Source of the DNA: JARRKU01 sp963675565
GTDB lineage: Bacteria; Desulfobacterota; Desulfobacteria; Desulfobacterales; Desulfosarcinaceae
NCBI GenBank assembly: GCA_963675565.2
Contig: CAXXYD010000004.1
Coordinates: 2,170,001 to 2,234,000 of the forward strand
Direction: 5' to 3'
DNA length: 64,000 nt
Below, piece by piece: positions 7,966 through 17,148 of this stretch (its first letter is position 1; each line of letters starts with the position of its first letter). The position numbers and the translations under genes were made by a program. The notes beneath the pieces are model-generated. The model searched no databases, was not told the origin of the DNA, and worked only from the letters and a program-made list of their open reading frames with translations.

Positions 7966-9609
7966 TTACCCCACAAAAGGCCTTCGGAGCACGGTGTCCT
8001 TTTGCCAGCGGGCGTCGTTTCGCTCCGGGTATTCAAGTGTGTAGTGCAGACCCCGGCTCTCTTTGCGGTGCAACGCACATTTGATGATCAACTCGGCCAC
8101 CACGGCAATATTTCTCAGCTCGATCAGATCGGGAACCACTTTGAAATTCCAGTAGTACTCCTCAATTTCATTGAGAATGATCTCAATTCGGCGCTGGGCG
8201 CGCGCCAGACGTTTGTCCGAGCGCACAATGCCCACATAGTTCCACATCAGCCGACGGATTTCGTCCCAGTTGTGGGTGACCATGATCATTTCATCACTGT
8301 CGGAGGTGCCGCTGTCGTCCCAGGCCGGGGGCCGGGCAAGAGGGGTGAAGTTGCCGGCCTCAAGGTCCTTTCTGGCCTGCCGCGCCGCTGCATCGGCATA
8401 CACCAGGGCTTCCAGAAGTGAGTTGCTGGCCAGCCGGTTGGCGCCGTGCAGCCCTGTGCAGGCGGTCTCACCAACGGCGTACAAATGCCGGATGTCGGTG
8501 CGGCCGTTCAAATCGGTCACCACGCCGCCGCACATATAATGGGCAGCCGGAACCACAGGGATAGACGTGGTGGTGATGTCGATGCCGTATGAGAGACATT
8601 TGCGGTAAATATTGGGGAAGCGGTTTATAATAAAGTCGGCCGGTTTATGGGAAATATCCAGGAAAACGGAATCAGCACCGCTTTTTTTCAATTCGGTATC
8701 GATGGCCCTGGCCACAACATCCCGGCAGGCCAGGTCTTTCAGTGGGTCGTACTCCGCCATAAAGGCGCGTCCGTGGGCATCTTTGAGGGTGCCGCCCTCA
8801 CCGCGAACGGCTTCCGAGATCAGAAAATTCTTGGCATCGGGGTGATACAGGCAGGTGGGATGAAACTGGACGAACTCCATGTTGGCCACCGTGGCGCCGG
8901 CCCGGTAGGCCATGGCCATACCGTCGCCGGTGGCGATGTCCGGATTGCTGGTATAAAGATAGACCTTGCCGGCGCCGCCGGTGGCCAACATGGTGATTTT
9001 GGCGGCAAAGGTTTTGACCTGGTGGGTGCTGCGCTCCAGTACATAGGCCCCGCAACAGTAATCTTCATGGGTCGTGGTGACCATCCCGCGTTTCATCCGG
9101 GTCGACTGGGTAATCAGGTCGATGGCCATGTGGTTTTCAAACAATGTGATATTGGGGTTGTTGCGGACATGGTCCACCAGCACACGCTCAACTTCCTGCC
9201 CGGTCATATCTTTGGCATGGACGATGCGGTTTTGAGAATGTCCGCCTTCCCGCCCCAGGTCAAACGATGCTTTATCTCTGTGGCCCTTGCCCGTCTGTCC
9301 AATATTGAAGTGAACACCCATTGCGATGAGCGCTTCAATTTGCCGAGGTCCATTGGTAACCACATGTTTGACGACATCGGCGTTGCATAAGCCGTCACCG
9401 GAAGCCAGCGTGTCTTTTATGTGCAGGTCGAAGCTGTCCATTTGACCGAAGACCGATGCAATGCCGCCCTGAGCCAGATTGGTGTTGCTGTCCATAGCCT
9501 CTTTTTTAGTGACCAGGGTAACCGTGGCATATGGCGCCATTTTTATGGCAAACATCAATCCGGCAATACCGCTGCCAATGACCAAAATGTCTGTTTTTAC
9601 GTCGGGCAT
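7966..9609 (-). CDS. nadB: L-aspartate oxidase
   Basis: A 547-residue flavoprotein. It oxidises L-aspartate to iminoaspartate, the first step of de novo NAD synthesis; in anaerobes fumarate can be the electron acceptor. The FAD-binding motif VIGSGIAGLMFA is at about residues 11-22, followed by NTNLAQGGIASVF and the FAD/substrate signatures GGAGKVYLYTSNP and HMCGG-type AAHYMCGGVVTDLNGRT. The C-terminal helical domain (RRLMWNYVGIVR) is complete. The stop codon is inside a small GTGGG/CCCAC hairpin. It is 26 bases downstream of the SH3 protein gene and may be cotranscribed with it. Confidence 0.95.
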   Translation of the reverse strand: MPDVKTDILVIGSGIAGLMFAIKMAPYATVTLVTKKEAMDSNTNLAQGGIASVFGQMDSFDLHIKDTLASGDGLCNADVVKHVVTNGPRQIEALIAMGVHFNIGQTGKGHRDKASFDLGREGGHSQNRIVHAKDMTGQEVERVLVDHVRNNPNITLFENHMAIDLITQSTRMKRGMVTTTHEDYCCGAYVLERSTHQVKTFAAKITMLATGGAGKVYLYTSNPDIATGDGMAMAYRAGATVANMEFVQFHPTCLYHPDAKNFLISEAVRGEGGTLKDAHGRAFMAEYDPLKDLACRDVVARAIDTELKKSGADSVFLDISHKPADFIINRFPNIYRKCLSYGIDITTTSIPVVPAAHYMCGGVVTDLNGRTDIRHLYAVGETACTGLHGANRLASNSLLEALVYADAAARQARKDLEAGNFTPLARPPAWDDSGTSDSDEMIMVTHNWDEIRRLMWNYVGIVRSDKRLARAQRRIEIILNEIEEYYWNFKVVPDLIELRNIAVVAELIIKCALHRKESRGLHYTLEYPERNDARWQKDTVLRRPFVG

Positions 9610-9635
9610 TATACGCGCCTGAAGATATAAGGTTA

Positions 9636-10298
9636 TTAGAGTAAAGGCGATCTGCGTTTGGGCCTTTTCACGATAAAACCGGTGATGAATCCCAAAATGA
9701 TCAAACCGCCGCCGTAAAGCATGCCTGTGTTGATTTTGTTGCTGTAAAGCTGCTGCAGTTCCTTGTCCAACTCATCCGCTTTGGCGCGCGCGGCCGTGGC
9801 TTCTTTTAAAGATTTCTCATGACTGGCCTTAAGCTTTAAGAATTCCTTGGATTCTTTTTTGAGCGTCTCATGGGCAACAGTCAGTTCCTCAAGCGCTTTC
9901 TGTGTCTGAGCCAGATCGGCGGCCAGTCCCTGGCCGTCGGAGTCCAGCGCGGCGGTTCGTTTTTTCAGGGCCTCATATTTGGCCAGAATGTCCTCATGTT
10001 TTTTCTGCAGCCGGTCCAGGGTCAGGTACGCCGGCTCCTTGTCCGTAAGGTAGCGGGTCAGGACCCAGCCCTGTTTGCCGTTGTCCATTTGTACTTCGGT
10101 GTATTCTTCGCCGGGAGTGACCACTTCCAGCGCTTTTCCCGCTGCGGGGAAAGCAATGATTTTGCGGTCGGTTCCCGGACCGGTACGCAGTGTGATGGTG
10201 AGGTCTTCGGATACATATTTGGTCTCAGCCTCTCCCGTTGCGACGATCAGCAGCGGGCATAGCAGGATGAGCACCGCTATTTTAATCAAAACATTCAT
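9636..10298 (-). CDS. SH3-domain envelope protein, TIGR04211/YgiM-like
   Basis: A 220-residue protein with an N-terminal signal peptide (MNVLIKIAVLILLCPLL), a bacterial SH3 domain (about 27-85, SEDLTITLRTGPGTDRKII and GKQGWVLTRYL), a long coiled coil (about 90-185), a C-terminal membrane helix (about 192-212) and a basic tail (KRPKRRSPLL). This is the layout of the YgiM/TIGR04211 family, whose function is not well defined but which is anchored in the inner membrane and faces the periplasm. The start at 10298 has GGGAG upstream; the in-frame ATG at 10313 has none. Confidence 0.85.
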   Translation of the reverse strand: MNVLIKIAVLILLCPLLIVATGEAETKYVSEDLTITLRTGPGTDRKIIAFPAAGKALEVVTPGEEYTEVQMDNGKQGWVLTRYLTDKEPAYLTLDRLQKKHEDILAKYEALKKRTAALDSDGQGLAADLAQTQKALEELTVAHETLKKESKEFLKLKASHEKSLKEATAARAKADELDKELQQLYSNKINTGMLYGGGLIILGFITGFIVKRPKRRSPLL

Positions 10299-10360
10299 TT
10301 GCAACACTCCCATAAATATAACATGTTATGGCTCCCCAGCGCCGGAATGTTTTGTATTCT

Positions 10361-10389
10361 TTGACAAAAGCCCCCTGTCTGTCAATAAT
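10361..10389 (+). promoter_or_regulatory. Sigma-70-type promoter for the DUF1178 gene
   Basis: TTGACA (10361-10366), a 17-base spacer and AATAAT (10384-10389), ending 66 bases before the ATG of the DUF1178 gene. Confidence 0.55.
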
Positions 10390-10455
10390 TTCTTTAATCC
10401 GCAAAAAGATTGTGATATTTTGAAATCAGTTATTCACAGCACAATTGATGGAATC

Positions 10456-10899
10456 ATGATCACATACGATTTACAATGCCGAAACGGCCACACTTTTGAG
10501 GGGTGGTTTAAAGACCCCAAAGCCTATGACAAGCAGCGCAAGGCCGAACTGATCGCCTGTCCGGTATGCGACGACACGGAAATCACCCGCGTCCCATCCA
10601 CTTTTGCCATCAAAGGGTCCCCTTCCAGACCGTTCGCCTCCGCTGCAGCGGCCCATGACCCACAAGCCATGGCGCGTGCCATCGCCCGTTTCGTCGATCT
10701 GAATTTCGATAATGTGGGGTCTGATTTTGCACAGGAAGCGCTTAAAATTCATTACGGTGTAAATGAGCCGCGCAATATCCGTGGGGTGAGCACGGCCCAG
10801 GAGGAAGAAACCCTTCGCAAAGAAGGTGTGGACTTCATCAAATTTCCCGTTCCCACGCTTACGTCATCGCCGGACTCCGATACCGGATCCGAAAACTGA
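10456..10899 (+). CDS. DUF1178 family protein
   Basis: A 147-residue protein beginning MITYDLQCRNGHTFEGWF, the family's N-terminus. An N-terminal zinc-ribbon-like site is formed by the Cys of CRNGH and the pair in ACPVCDD. The C-terminal part has the conserved EALKIHYGVNEPRNIRG and EGVDFIKFPVP. The biochemical function is unknown. An open frame runs upstream, but the promoter at 10361-10389 and family alignment place the start at 10456. The last 36 bases overlap the 3' end of the convergent RecD2 gene. Confidence 0.9.
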   Translation: MITYDLQCRNGHTFEGWFKDPKAYDKQRKAELIACPVCDDTEITRVPSTFAIKGSPSRPFASAAAAHDPQAMARAIARFVDLNFDNVGSDFAQEALKIHYGVNEPRNIRGVSTAQEEETLRKEGVDFIKFPVPTLTSSPDSDTGSEN

Positions 10900-13086
10900 C
10901 GCCCCCCATTTCATTGCCGCGTCCATATCCGGATTCAGCCGCCACCTGAGCAGAGATCTTCTCCGGTTGGGTGCATCGGCCTGTACGGCCACCCGCACCG
11001 CTTTGGCGGAACCCACCAGAATCAACATTTTTCGTGCCCTGGTCAAGGCGGTGTACAACAGGTTGCGCTGCAGCATCACATAATGCTGGGTGGCCATGAC
11101 CAGGATCACGACAGGGTACTCCGAGCCCTGGGATTTGTGCACGGATATGGCATAGGCCAGGGTCAGTTCATCCAGATCGACCTCATCGTAGAGCACCGTT
11201 CTGCCGTCGAAATCCACCCATAGCCGCTTCTGCTGGCCATCGACCCGGATTACGGTGCCGATTTCACCGTTGAACACCGACTTGGGGTAGTTGTTGCGCA
11301 GCTGCATCACCTTGTCGTTCAGGTGGTAAAGCGACCCTTTTTGCGGGGACGGATTGAGTGCGGCCTTGAGGCGGCGATTCAGTTCAAGGGTGCCCAGCGG
11401 CCCTTTGTGCATTGGGGTCAGCACCTGGACGTTGCGTATGGGATCCATGTTTTGCTGCCGCGGAATCACCTCGCAACACAGCGACACAAGAGTATCTGCC
11501 AGTTTTTGCGGGTGGGTTTGCTCCACAAAAGTGAACTCTTGCAGCGGTGCGTCGGGAGCCAGGGCCTGCAGATGGGGCAAATCTCCCCGCCGCACCCGGT
11601 GTGCATTGGCCACGATGGGGCTTTGGGCGGCCTGCCGGAAAACATCTTTCAACTCGATTGCCGGAACGATGCCGGAAGCGATCAGATCGGCCAGAACGGT
11701 TCCGGGACCCACCGAAGGCAGCTGAAATACATCGCCCACCAGGACCAGGCCCGCCCGGTGGGGCAAAGCCCGGATCAGGCCCTCCATGAGAAGCAGGTCG
11801 ACCATGGAGGCTTCGTCTACAATCAGGGTGTCCAAATCCAGCGGATTGTCCTGGTCGTATTCAAAATGACCCTCGGTGGTATTGTATCCCAGCAGTTTGT
11901 GGATGGTGGATGCCGGCCGGCCGGTGACTTCGGACACGCGTCGCGCCGCCCGGCCGGTGGGCGCCGCCAGTATGCAGGAGCGGCCGGCGGCCTCCAGCAC
12001 GGCGGCAATGGATTGAATCAGGGTTGTCTTGCCGGTTCCCGGGCCGCCGGTGACGATCACCAGGCGCTGTTTGAGAACACAGCGCAATATCTTCAACTGG
12101 ACTTCGGACAGCCGTATGGCCAGCCGCTGCACCACGGTTTCCATAATGCCCTGGTCATTCACATCGGCCGTCTCCGGGGGTATCGTGAGCATGGCTTGCA
12201 GGCGCGCCGCAATGCCTGTTTCGGCTGCGTAAAGAGTTTGCAGGTACACCGGCTCTTCCGGGGCCGTGTGATCCACTACCAGCTGCCGGAGGTGGACCAG
12301 GTGCTCAAGGGCACTGCGGACGACATGAAAATCGAGTTCAAATTGGTCGCCGCAGCGTTTTTCCAAATCGTGTTTGGGAACAAACAGATGGCCGTTTTCG
12401 GTTTCTGTTTGCATCAGGTGCCGCAGACACGCCTTGCTGCGTTCGAGCTCATCCACCGGCCATTGCGAGTTGCGTACGACGGCATCGGCGATGTAAAAAC
12501 CGATCCGTGGAATATCTTCGGCGATACGGTAAGGGTTATGGCGCAGTACATCGAGAGCCTCCGGACCATAGGTTTTGTAGAGCTTGGCGCCATATGCCGG
12601 CCTGATATCATGCTCCTGCAGGTATTGCATCAATGCGCGAATGGCGTTGTGCTCCTGCCATGCCCGTCCGATAAGGCGTGACTTTTCCGCGCCGATGCCG
12701 CGCACTTCGGCCAGGCGAAGTGGCTCGCGTTCGATGACATTGAGGGTATCCGTTTTAAAATGGGCGATCAGACGCTCGGTGATGGCGGGGCCGATGCCAC
12801 GGATCAATCCGGAGCACAGGTAACGCCTGATCTCTTCTATTCCGGAAGGCAGAAGGACTTCGAACGAATCGACCTTGAATTGCTGCCCGTATCGGGGATG
12901 GGCGGACCACCGTCCCTTCAGGCGCAGTGTTTCACCGCAACGGGTTTCAGGAAAATGGCCCAGTACAGTGACCCTGTTCCCGGCCGAAGCCACACGAAAC
13001 CGGGCAATCATGAAATGGGTCTCATCGCTGCGAAATGTGATGCGTTCGATTTGACCCTCTAAAACATTGGATTGTTGATCCGGCAT
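10864..13086 (-). CDS. recD2: RecD2-type ATP-dependent DNA helicase
   Basis: A 740-residue SF1B helicase of the RecD-like/RecD2 family that acts without RecBC. The N-terminal OB-like domain (LEGQIERITFRSDETHF) is followed by helix-hairpin-helix elements (IRGIGPAITERLI, EVRGIGAEKSRLI), Walker A VTGGPGTGKTTL (near residue 345), the DEAS box LIVDEASMVD, QLPSVGPG (motif III) and the C-terminal motif YAISVHKSQGSEYPVVI. RecD2 is thought to unwind 5'-tailed DNA in repair. It starts five bases after the gmhB stop, so the two may be translationally coupled. It is convergent with, and overlaps by 36 bases, the DUF1178 gene. Confidence 0.94.
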   Translation of the reverse strand: MPDQQSNVLEGQIERITFRSDETHFMIARFRVASAGNRVTVLGHFPETRCGETLRLKGRWSAHPRYGQQFKVDSFEVLLPSGIEEIRRYLCSGLIRGIGPAITERLIAHFKTDTLNVIEREPLRLAEVRGIGAEKSRLIGRAWQEHNAIRALMQYLQEHDIRPAYGAKLYKTYGPEALDVLRHNPYRIAEDIPRIGFYIADAVVRNSQWPVDELERSKACLRHLMQTETENGHLFVPKHDLEKRCGDQFELDFHVVRSALEHLVHLRQLVVDHTAPEEPVYLQTLYAAETGIAARLQAMLTIPPETADVNDQGIMETVVQRLAIRLSEVQLKILRCVLKQRLVIVTGGPGTGKTTLIQSIAAVLEAAGRSCILAAPTGRAARRVSEVTGRPASTIHKLLGYNTTEGHFEYDQDNPLDLDTLIVDEASMVDLLLMEGLIRALPHRAGLVLVGDVFQLPSVGPGTVLADLIASGIVPAIELKDVFRQAAQSPIVANAHRVRRGDLPHLQALAPDAPLQEFTFVEQTHPQKLADTLVSLCCEVIPRQQNMDPIRNVQVLTPMHKGPLGTLELNRRLKAALNPSPQKGSLYHLNDKVMQLRNNYPKSVFNGEIGTVIRVDGQQKRLWVDFDGRTVLYDEVDLDELTLAYAISVHKSQGSEYPVVILVMATQHYVMLQRNLLYTALTRARKMLILVGSAKAVRVAVQADAPNRRRSLLRWRLNPDMDAAMKWGASVFGSGIGVRR

Positions 13087-13091
13087 GCAGG

Positions 13092-13667
13092 CTACCGCTC
13101 TGGTGAAAGGCTTAACTTTCCCGATAAAATGATTTGGGCGGCGTGGTTTAGGTCATCGGCCACGATGGTAGGGATGCCCCTGGCGTTAAGTTCTTTTTGC
13201 GCTTGTTGTCCGCTGCCCGTGCGTACCAGGATGGTGGCCCCGCACCCGGCATTGCGGCCGCAGAGGATGTCCTTGACATTGTCTCCGATCATCACCGCCG
13301 AGGATAAGTCAATGGCGTGCCGCCGCCCGGCGGCCAGGATCATTCCCGGTGCCGGTTTCCGGCAGCTGCAGCCGTCGTCCGGGTGGTGGGGGCAATAAAA
13401 AATATCGAAAATTCGACCCCCGGCTGCCCTAACGTCCTGCTGCATCCGGTGGTGGATATCCTGTAAAACGGCAAGCGGCACCATGCCGCGGCCGATAATG
13501 GACTGATTGGTAATGAGAATCAGACGATATCCCGCCCGGGTCAGAGCGGCCAGGCCATCCAGGCTTCCCGGCAGGAATACGAACTCTTCCCAGCTTTTGA
13601 TGTAATGCGCAGAATCATGATTGACGACTCCGTCGCGGTCTAAAAAAATGAATTTATCCAATGCCAT
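13092..13667 (-). CDS. gmhB: D-glycero-beta-D-manno-heptose-1,7-bisphosphate 7-phosphatase
   Basis: A 191-residue HAD phosphatase of the histidinol-phosphatase/GmhB family. It removes the 7-phosphate in the ADP-heptose pathway for the LPS inner core. The nucleophile motif is FLDRDGVVN. The zinc-binding CPHHPDDGCSCRKP loop is characteristic of GmhB. MIGDNVKDILCGRNAG is the acidic HAD motif. The start MALDKFIFLDRDG at 13667 is chosen because family members begin there; the open frame extends to 13751. It supports a Gram-negative host with heptose-containing LPS. Confidence 0.88.
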   Translation of the reverse strand: MALDKFIFLDRDGVVNHDSAHYIKSWEEFVFLPGSLDGLAALTRAGYRLILITNQSIIGRGMVPLAVLQDIHHRMQQDVRAAGGRIFDIFYCPHHPDDGCSCRKPAPGMILAAGRRHAIDLSSAVMIGDNVKDILCGRNAGCGATILVRTGSGQQAQKELNARGIPTIVADDLNHAAQIILSGKLSLSPER

Positions 13668-13916
13668 TACGCTTGCTTTCACGATGGATTCACCCCGGTC
13701 GGGGCCCAAAACGGTCGGGGAGGCCATTTTCTTGTTGATGAAATTTGGCACGATGCCGATAATATTAAATTACGTACCACATCAATACGCGTTTCACCAC
13801 AATTCAAAAAGGGGGCCCGGGGTGCCCGCCGCCATATGGACGCACCATAGGGAGTGTTCAGCCGCCAGCGGGGCGCGCCCTTGGCCAATCCTTCAAAAAG
13901 GAACCTGCTGTTTGTC

Positions 13917-14090
13917 ATGACCTACAACTTCGATCCGGACCGTTGGTATGAAAATGAACGCCGTGCCCTGGATGCGCTGCTGCGGCAGGGCCAAATCGAT
14001 GAGGACGCCTACTCGGCGTCTCTGGATGATCTGGAACAGCACTACGAGCGGATGATTGAACGTCTTGACGGCACTTATCAAATTGAATGA
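13917..14090 (+). CDS. Small conserved hypothetical protein (57 aa)
   Basis: A 57-residue acidic, helical protein (MTYNFDPDRWYENERRAL ... EQHYERMIERLDGTYQIE). It has a regular pattern of charged and aromatic residues, no Cys and no membrane segment. AAAAAGGAA lies upstream of the ATG at 13917, at a longish distance. I recall similar short proteins in deltaproteobacterial genomes but know no function. It stands alone between gmhB (divergent) and the HD-GYP gene. Confidence 0.6.
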   Translation: MTYNFDPDRWYENERRALDALLRQGQIDEDAYSASLDDLEQHYERMIERLDGTYQIE

Positions 14091-14208
14091 TCTGTTTTTA
14101 ACTGTTTTGGCGGGCAGATCCCATCCCCTCCGTTTTTCGTAAAAGATACCTCCACGCTAGAGCAAGTGAGATCTAACCACTCATTGGCCTCAAGTTTTGG
14201 CCTGAAAA

Positions 14209-14227
14209 GCCGATCTTCAGGATCGGC
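14209..14227 (+). other. Hairpin in the leader of the HD-GYP gene
   Basis: Perfect stem GCCGATC/GATCGGC with a five-base loop, preceded by GGCC-N9-GGCC (about 14187-14203), 15 bases before the GTG start of the HD-GYP gene. It could end the upstream transcript or affect translation. I do not see a full cyclic-di-GMP riboswitch core. Confidence 0.35.
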
Positions 14228-14241
14228 GGGCGATTTGGACT

Positions 14242-15774
14242 GTGTTGCCCCGTAAATATCAATTGATGGATGGTACCGTGCTAGAATTCAATGCAATCAA
14301 ATCCTTTTTGAACGATCTTTCCGCAGTCTCCCAGGTCCATTACCAGATCTGGGATTCAGAGGCCGGCCTGGCTTTTTCCACCCAAAAGTCGCCGGCCGAT
14401 GAATTGACTTCGCCCGGTCATCTTCAGGTCGTCAAAAAAAGCGTCCTGAACAACACCTATACTTATTCTAAAGCTGGGCCCGCGAGGTTCTTGTGCGGGC
14501 TCCCCGTGGATTTAAATCCAAAGCGTCGGGGTGTCCTCCTTGCCTTCGGCCCGGTTCCTGCCGCGACGGTCAATGGCGAGCACCCTGCCCGAATGAAAGC
14601 CCTGCTCGAACAAGTTCTGCAGCTCGGCCGGAATGGAAAGCGGTTCGACAGCGACCATGGCCAGCAACCGCCGAGGCCAGCCGAACAGAGCTTTGAAGAT
14701 CTCTACCTGTTCGCCAATATCTCAAAACAGTTCCGATCGTTGCGTTTGAAACGGCCGGTGCTGGACAGGCTTATGCAGCGCATTCTGGACAGTATGCATG
14801 CAGATGCTGCGTTTATCCATTTCCCCCGGCACGCGGAATACAACCAGTTGGCTCTCCGATCTGAGGTGGCAACCCGACGCGTCCGGTCCGATTTCCACCG
14901 TGATCAGGTTGAAAAGGTTATTGCCGCCGGGCTTGCGTTGGCAACGGGTAATTTCTGCAGTATCGACAACTCAACGCAAAATGAGCGCCTGGCGGGGCTA
15001 TCCGGTGGACCCTTCAAGTTTATGGCCGTTGCCGTGCGCCACATGAAAAGTCGGTATGGATGGCTTGGACTGGTTTCGTACGATATGAAAAAGGGATTCC
15101 GAAAAGACGCGTTAACCATTTTGCAGACCCTTGCCAATCAACTCGCTGCAATGGTGGCCAACATGGAGCAGTACGATGAGTTGGAACGGTTTACAGTCAA
15201 CATCGTCTGCTCGCTGGTGAATGCCATCGAAGCCAAAGACATATTCTTTCGCGGGCATTCCAAGCGGGTGCATCAATATGTGATGCATATGGCCAAGCAC
15301 CTGCAACTGCCAAACACGGAGCGGGAGGCCCTTAAGTGGGCTGCAGTGCTGCACGATATCGGCAAGATCGGCATTCCGGAAAAAATTTTGTGCAAACCGC
15401 ATAAATTGACAGACAAAGAATTCGAACTGATCAAACAACACCCCATGAAAGGAAAAGCAATTCTGGCCCCCATCCGGCAACTGCAACCGTCGTTGGATGC
15501 CATCGTGTATCACCATGAAAGATTTGACGGCGGCGGCTACCCTGAAGGTCTCAAAGGCGAAGCGATTCCCCTGGCGGCAAGGATTCTTGCGGTGGCGGAC
15601 ACATTTGATGCCATTACCTCAAAACGCAGCTATCATCACGCAAAATCTTCCCGGCAAGCCCTTAAAGAACTGAATCAAGCAGCGGGCACGCAGTTGGATC
15701 CCCAGCTGGTTGCCGTGTTCCAAACAGCTTGTCAGCAAATTTTAAAGGATGAGTCCGATTCCATTGATTTTTGA
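14242..15774 (+). CDS. GAF/HD-GYP domain protein (putative cyclic-di-GMP phosphodiesterase)
   Basis: A 510-residue cytoplasmic protein. The N-terminal 120 residues look like a small-molecule sensor domain (FLNDLSAVSQVHYQIWDS, weakly PocR-like). A GAF-type domain follows (about 155-310). The C-terminal HD-GYP domain (about 320-495) has the HD pair LHDIGKIGIPEKI, upstream His residues (FRGHSKRVHQYV) and the HHERFDGGGYP signature, so all metal ligands and the GYP loop are present. These enzymes hydrolyse cyclic di-GMP. The GTG at 14242 is the longest start; ATG at codon 9 is an alternative and neither has a strong ribosome site. Confidence 0.85.
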   Translation: MLPRKYQLMDGTVLEFNAIKSFLNDLSAVSQVHYQIWDSEAGLAFSTQKSPADELTSPGHLQVVKKSVLNNTYTYSKAGPARFLCGLPVDLNPKRRGVLLAFGPVPAATVNGEHPARMKALLEQVLQLGRNGKRFDSDHGQQPPRPAEQSFEDLYLFANISKQFRSLRLKRPVLDRLMQRILDSMHADAAFIHFPRHAEYNQLALRSEVATRRVRSDFHRDQVEKVIAAGLALATGNFCSIDNSTQNERLAGLSGGPFKFMAVAVRHMKSRYGWLGLVSYDMKKGFRKDALTILQTLANQLAAMVANMEQYDELERFTVNIVCSLVNAIEAKDIFFRGHSKRVHQYVMHMAKHLQLPNTEREALKWAAVLHDIGKIGIPEKILCKPHKLTDKEFELIKQHPMKGKAILAPIRQLQPSLDAIVYHHERFDGGGYPEGLKGEAIPLAARILAVADTFDAITSKRSYHHAKSSRQALKELNQAAGTQLDPQLVAVFQTACQQILKDESDSIDF

Positions 15775-15882
15775 AACAGGGTGCCGTTTTCGTTCACCTT
15801 AAACCCACGCGTTTTTAATCCAAGGATGCCCCAACGCACGGTCAGTTGATGGCAGACGGCGACCTGTTTAAATTGGACTGAT

Positions 15883-16608
15883 TCAACGATTGATTTTCAT
15901 ACAGGCCTCCCGGCTTCCCAGCCGACAGGCCGATGACAGGGCCTCCTTAGCCCGTTCGGTTTCATGCATGCCCTGGAACCCCAATGCCTTGGCAAAAAAA
16001 AGGGCGCCCCAATGGGGATATTTTCCCTCAAGGTGATCCAGGTAAATAATGGCCATCCGCCAATGATGTTTTCTAAGATAGCGATGCGCCCGGGATAATT
16101 CCTTGGCGGGGTCAATGGTTTCAGAGACAACCGGTTCCATCTCTTCTTTCCATGTATAGTGAAGTTCCTTATTCTCAAGGGCAGCAGTGCGGATCTCGGC
16201 CCTGACAAAATCGGCCAATGAAATACGGCTATTTATCCTTGCCAAGTAGGTTTGGGTCTTTTCAGAATAGAATGCAGTCAGAATGTCGGGTTGAAGGCCT
16301 TCTGCAACCAGGCAGAAGACCTCCATTTTTCTGTCTCCGTATTTTTCCAGCAATCCCCTGCCCGCCAAATGCCCGGCGGATACCAATACAGCCTCGTATT
16401 TGGCGCCAAAAAGAGCCAGTTTGCGAGCGATTTCCAGGGAATCACCCGGGCCGGTGCGGTATGAGAATTCGGTAACCGTCTGTATGGTATCGGTATCATT
16501 GTCCGCATAGGGCAAAGAGGCCCCCGCATGCAAATGCACCAGCACCAAGGCCATTAACAGGATTTTAGGCGCTGCTCCTGGTCCGATTTTGAATCGCCTG
16601 GTCGCCAT
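15883..16608 (-). CDS. Secreted hypothetical protein with C-terminal TPR/Sel1-like helices
   Basis: A 241-residue protein with a signal peptide (KILLMALVLVHLHAGASLPYA). The middle part (FSYRTGPGDSLEIARKLALFGAKYEAV) resembles secreted proteins that respond to precursor processing or carry LPP20-like folds, but the match is too weak to name. The C-terminus (ELSRAHRYLRKHHWRMAIIY ... FAKALGFQGMHETERAKEAL) looks like two or three TPR/Sel1 helix pairs. The ATG at 16608 follows AAGGA by ten bases; a TTG upstream is less likely. No functional neighbour helps. Confidence 0.65.
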   Translation of the reverse strand: MATRRFKIGPGAAPKILLMALVLVHLHAGASLPYADNDTDTIQTVTEFSYRTGPGDSLEIARKLALFGAKYEAVLVSAGHLAGRGLLEKYGDRKMEVFCLVAEGLQPDILTAFYSEKTQTYLARINSRISLADFVRAEIRTAALENKELHYTWKEEMEPVVSETIDPAKELSRAHRYLRKHHWRMAIIYLDHLEGKYPHWGALFFAKALGFQGMHETERAKEALSSACRLGSREACMKINR

Positions 16609-16655
16609 CCGCCGCAATTCCTTAAGGTGGCCAATGGTTGAAAAGAGTCTTTTTT

Positions 16656-16681
16656 GAAGAATGTTTCATAAAACATCCTTC
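16656..16681. terminator. Hairpin flanked by T/A runs
   Basis: Stem GAAG-A-ATGTTT / AAACAT-C-CTTC (one mismatch) with a CATA loop. It is flanked by TTTTTT on the left and TTTT on the right of the plus strand. It lies between the lipoprotein gene (ends 16765) and the secreted protein gene (starts 16608), both minus strand, and may terminate the first. Confidence 0.4.
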
Positions 16682-16764
16682 TTTTCAAGTTCGACGCCAT
16701 TCAAATTTGCAATAGACCGGGGGGCACCGGCAGCCCGGAAATGCCAACGGATCACCCGCTCGTT

Positions 16765-17148
16765 TTAAGAGTGTGTACCTTTTTCCAGCGTTTCTTCGAT
16801 CCCGTTGTGACTGAAGACGAGTTTGAAGTCGCTACCGTTGTTGTTCCACACCTGGCGCAGGGTCCATGTCTCTGCGGGCTTGGATTCAGTCTGCACTTTA
16901 AGACGGATAAGGTAAGCGCCGTTATCCACATTTTCGATGGAGGCAGGAAATGTTTTTCCATCGATGACCAGTGATTTCGATTCATTGGCAAGGTTGATGG
17001 CGACAACACCATCGCTCTGGGCGCGCTTCCACGTGCCGCTGACCTGATCCTGCAGCTTACCGTCGCCGCTGCAGCTGGTCAAAATCGAGAACATAAGCAA
17101 CAATACGGATGAGAAAAGAATGTAATTTATTGAAGGTGATTTTCTCAT
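16765..17148 (-). CDS. Small hypothetical lipoprotein
   Basis: A 127-residue protein with a type II signal peptide (FSSVLLLMFSILTSCSGDG; lipobox LTSC). The mature part (VSGTWKRAQSDGVVAINL ... TWTLRQVWNNNGSDFKLVFS) looks like a small beta-rich lipocalin-like domain. AGGAGA lies seven bases before the ATG at 17148, which fixes the start. No named family is recognised. It should be attached to the outer or inner membrane on the periplasmic side. Confidence 0.75.
   Translation of the reverse strand: MRKSPSINYILFSSVLLLMFSILTSCSGDGKLQDQVSGTWKRAQSDGVVAINLANESKSLVIDGKTFPASIENVDNGAYLIRLKVQTESKPAETWTLRQVWNNNGSDFKLVFSHNGIEETLEKGTHS

Noticed and set aside
7955..7970. A terminator at the nadB stop (GTGGG/CCCAC)
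   Set aside because: The stem is five bases, overlaps the stop codon and has no T-run.
11323..12681. A 452-codon open frame opposite recD2
   Set aside because: RecD2 has all helicase motifs on the other strand, so this frame is a shadow.
14170..14241. A cyclic-di-GMP riboswitch before the HD-GYP gene
   Set aside because: Two short stems are present, but I cannot find the conserved riboswitch core or tetraloop-receptor arrangement.
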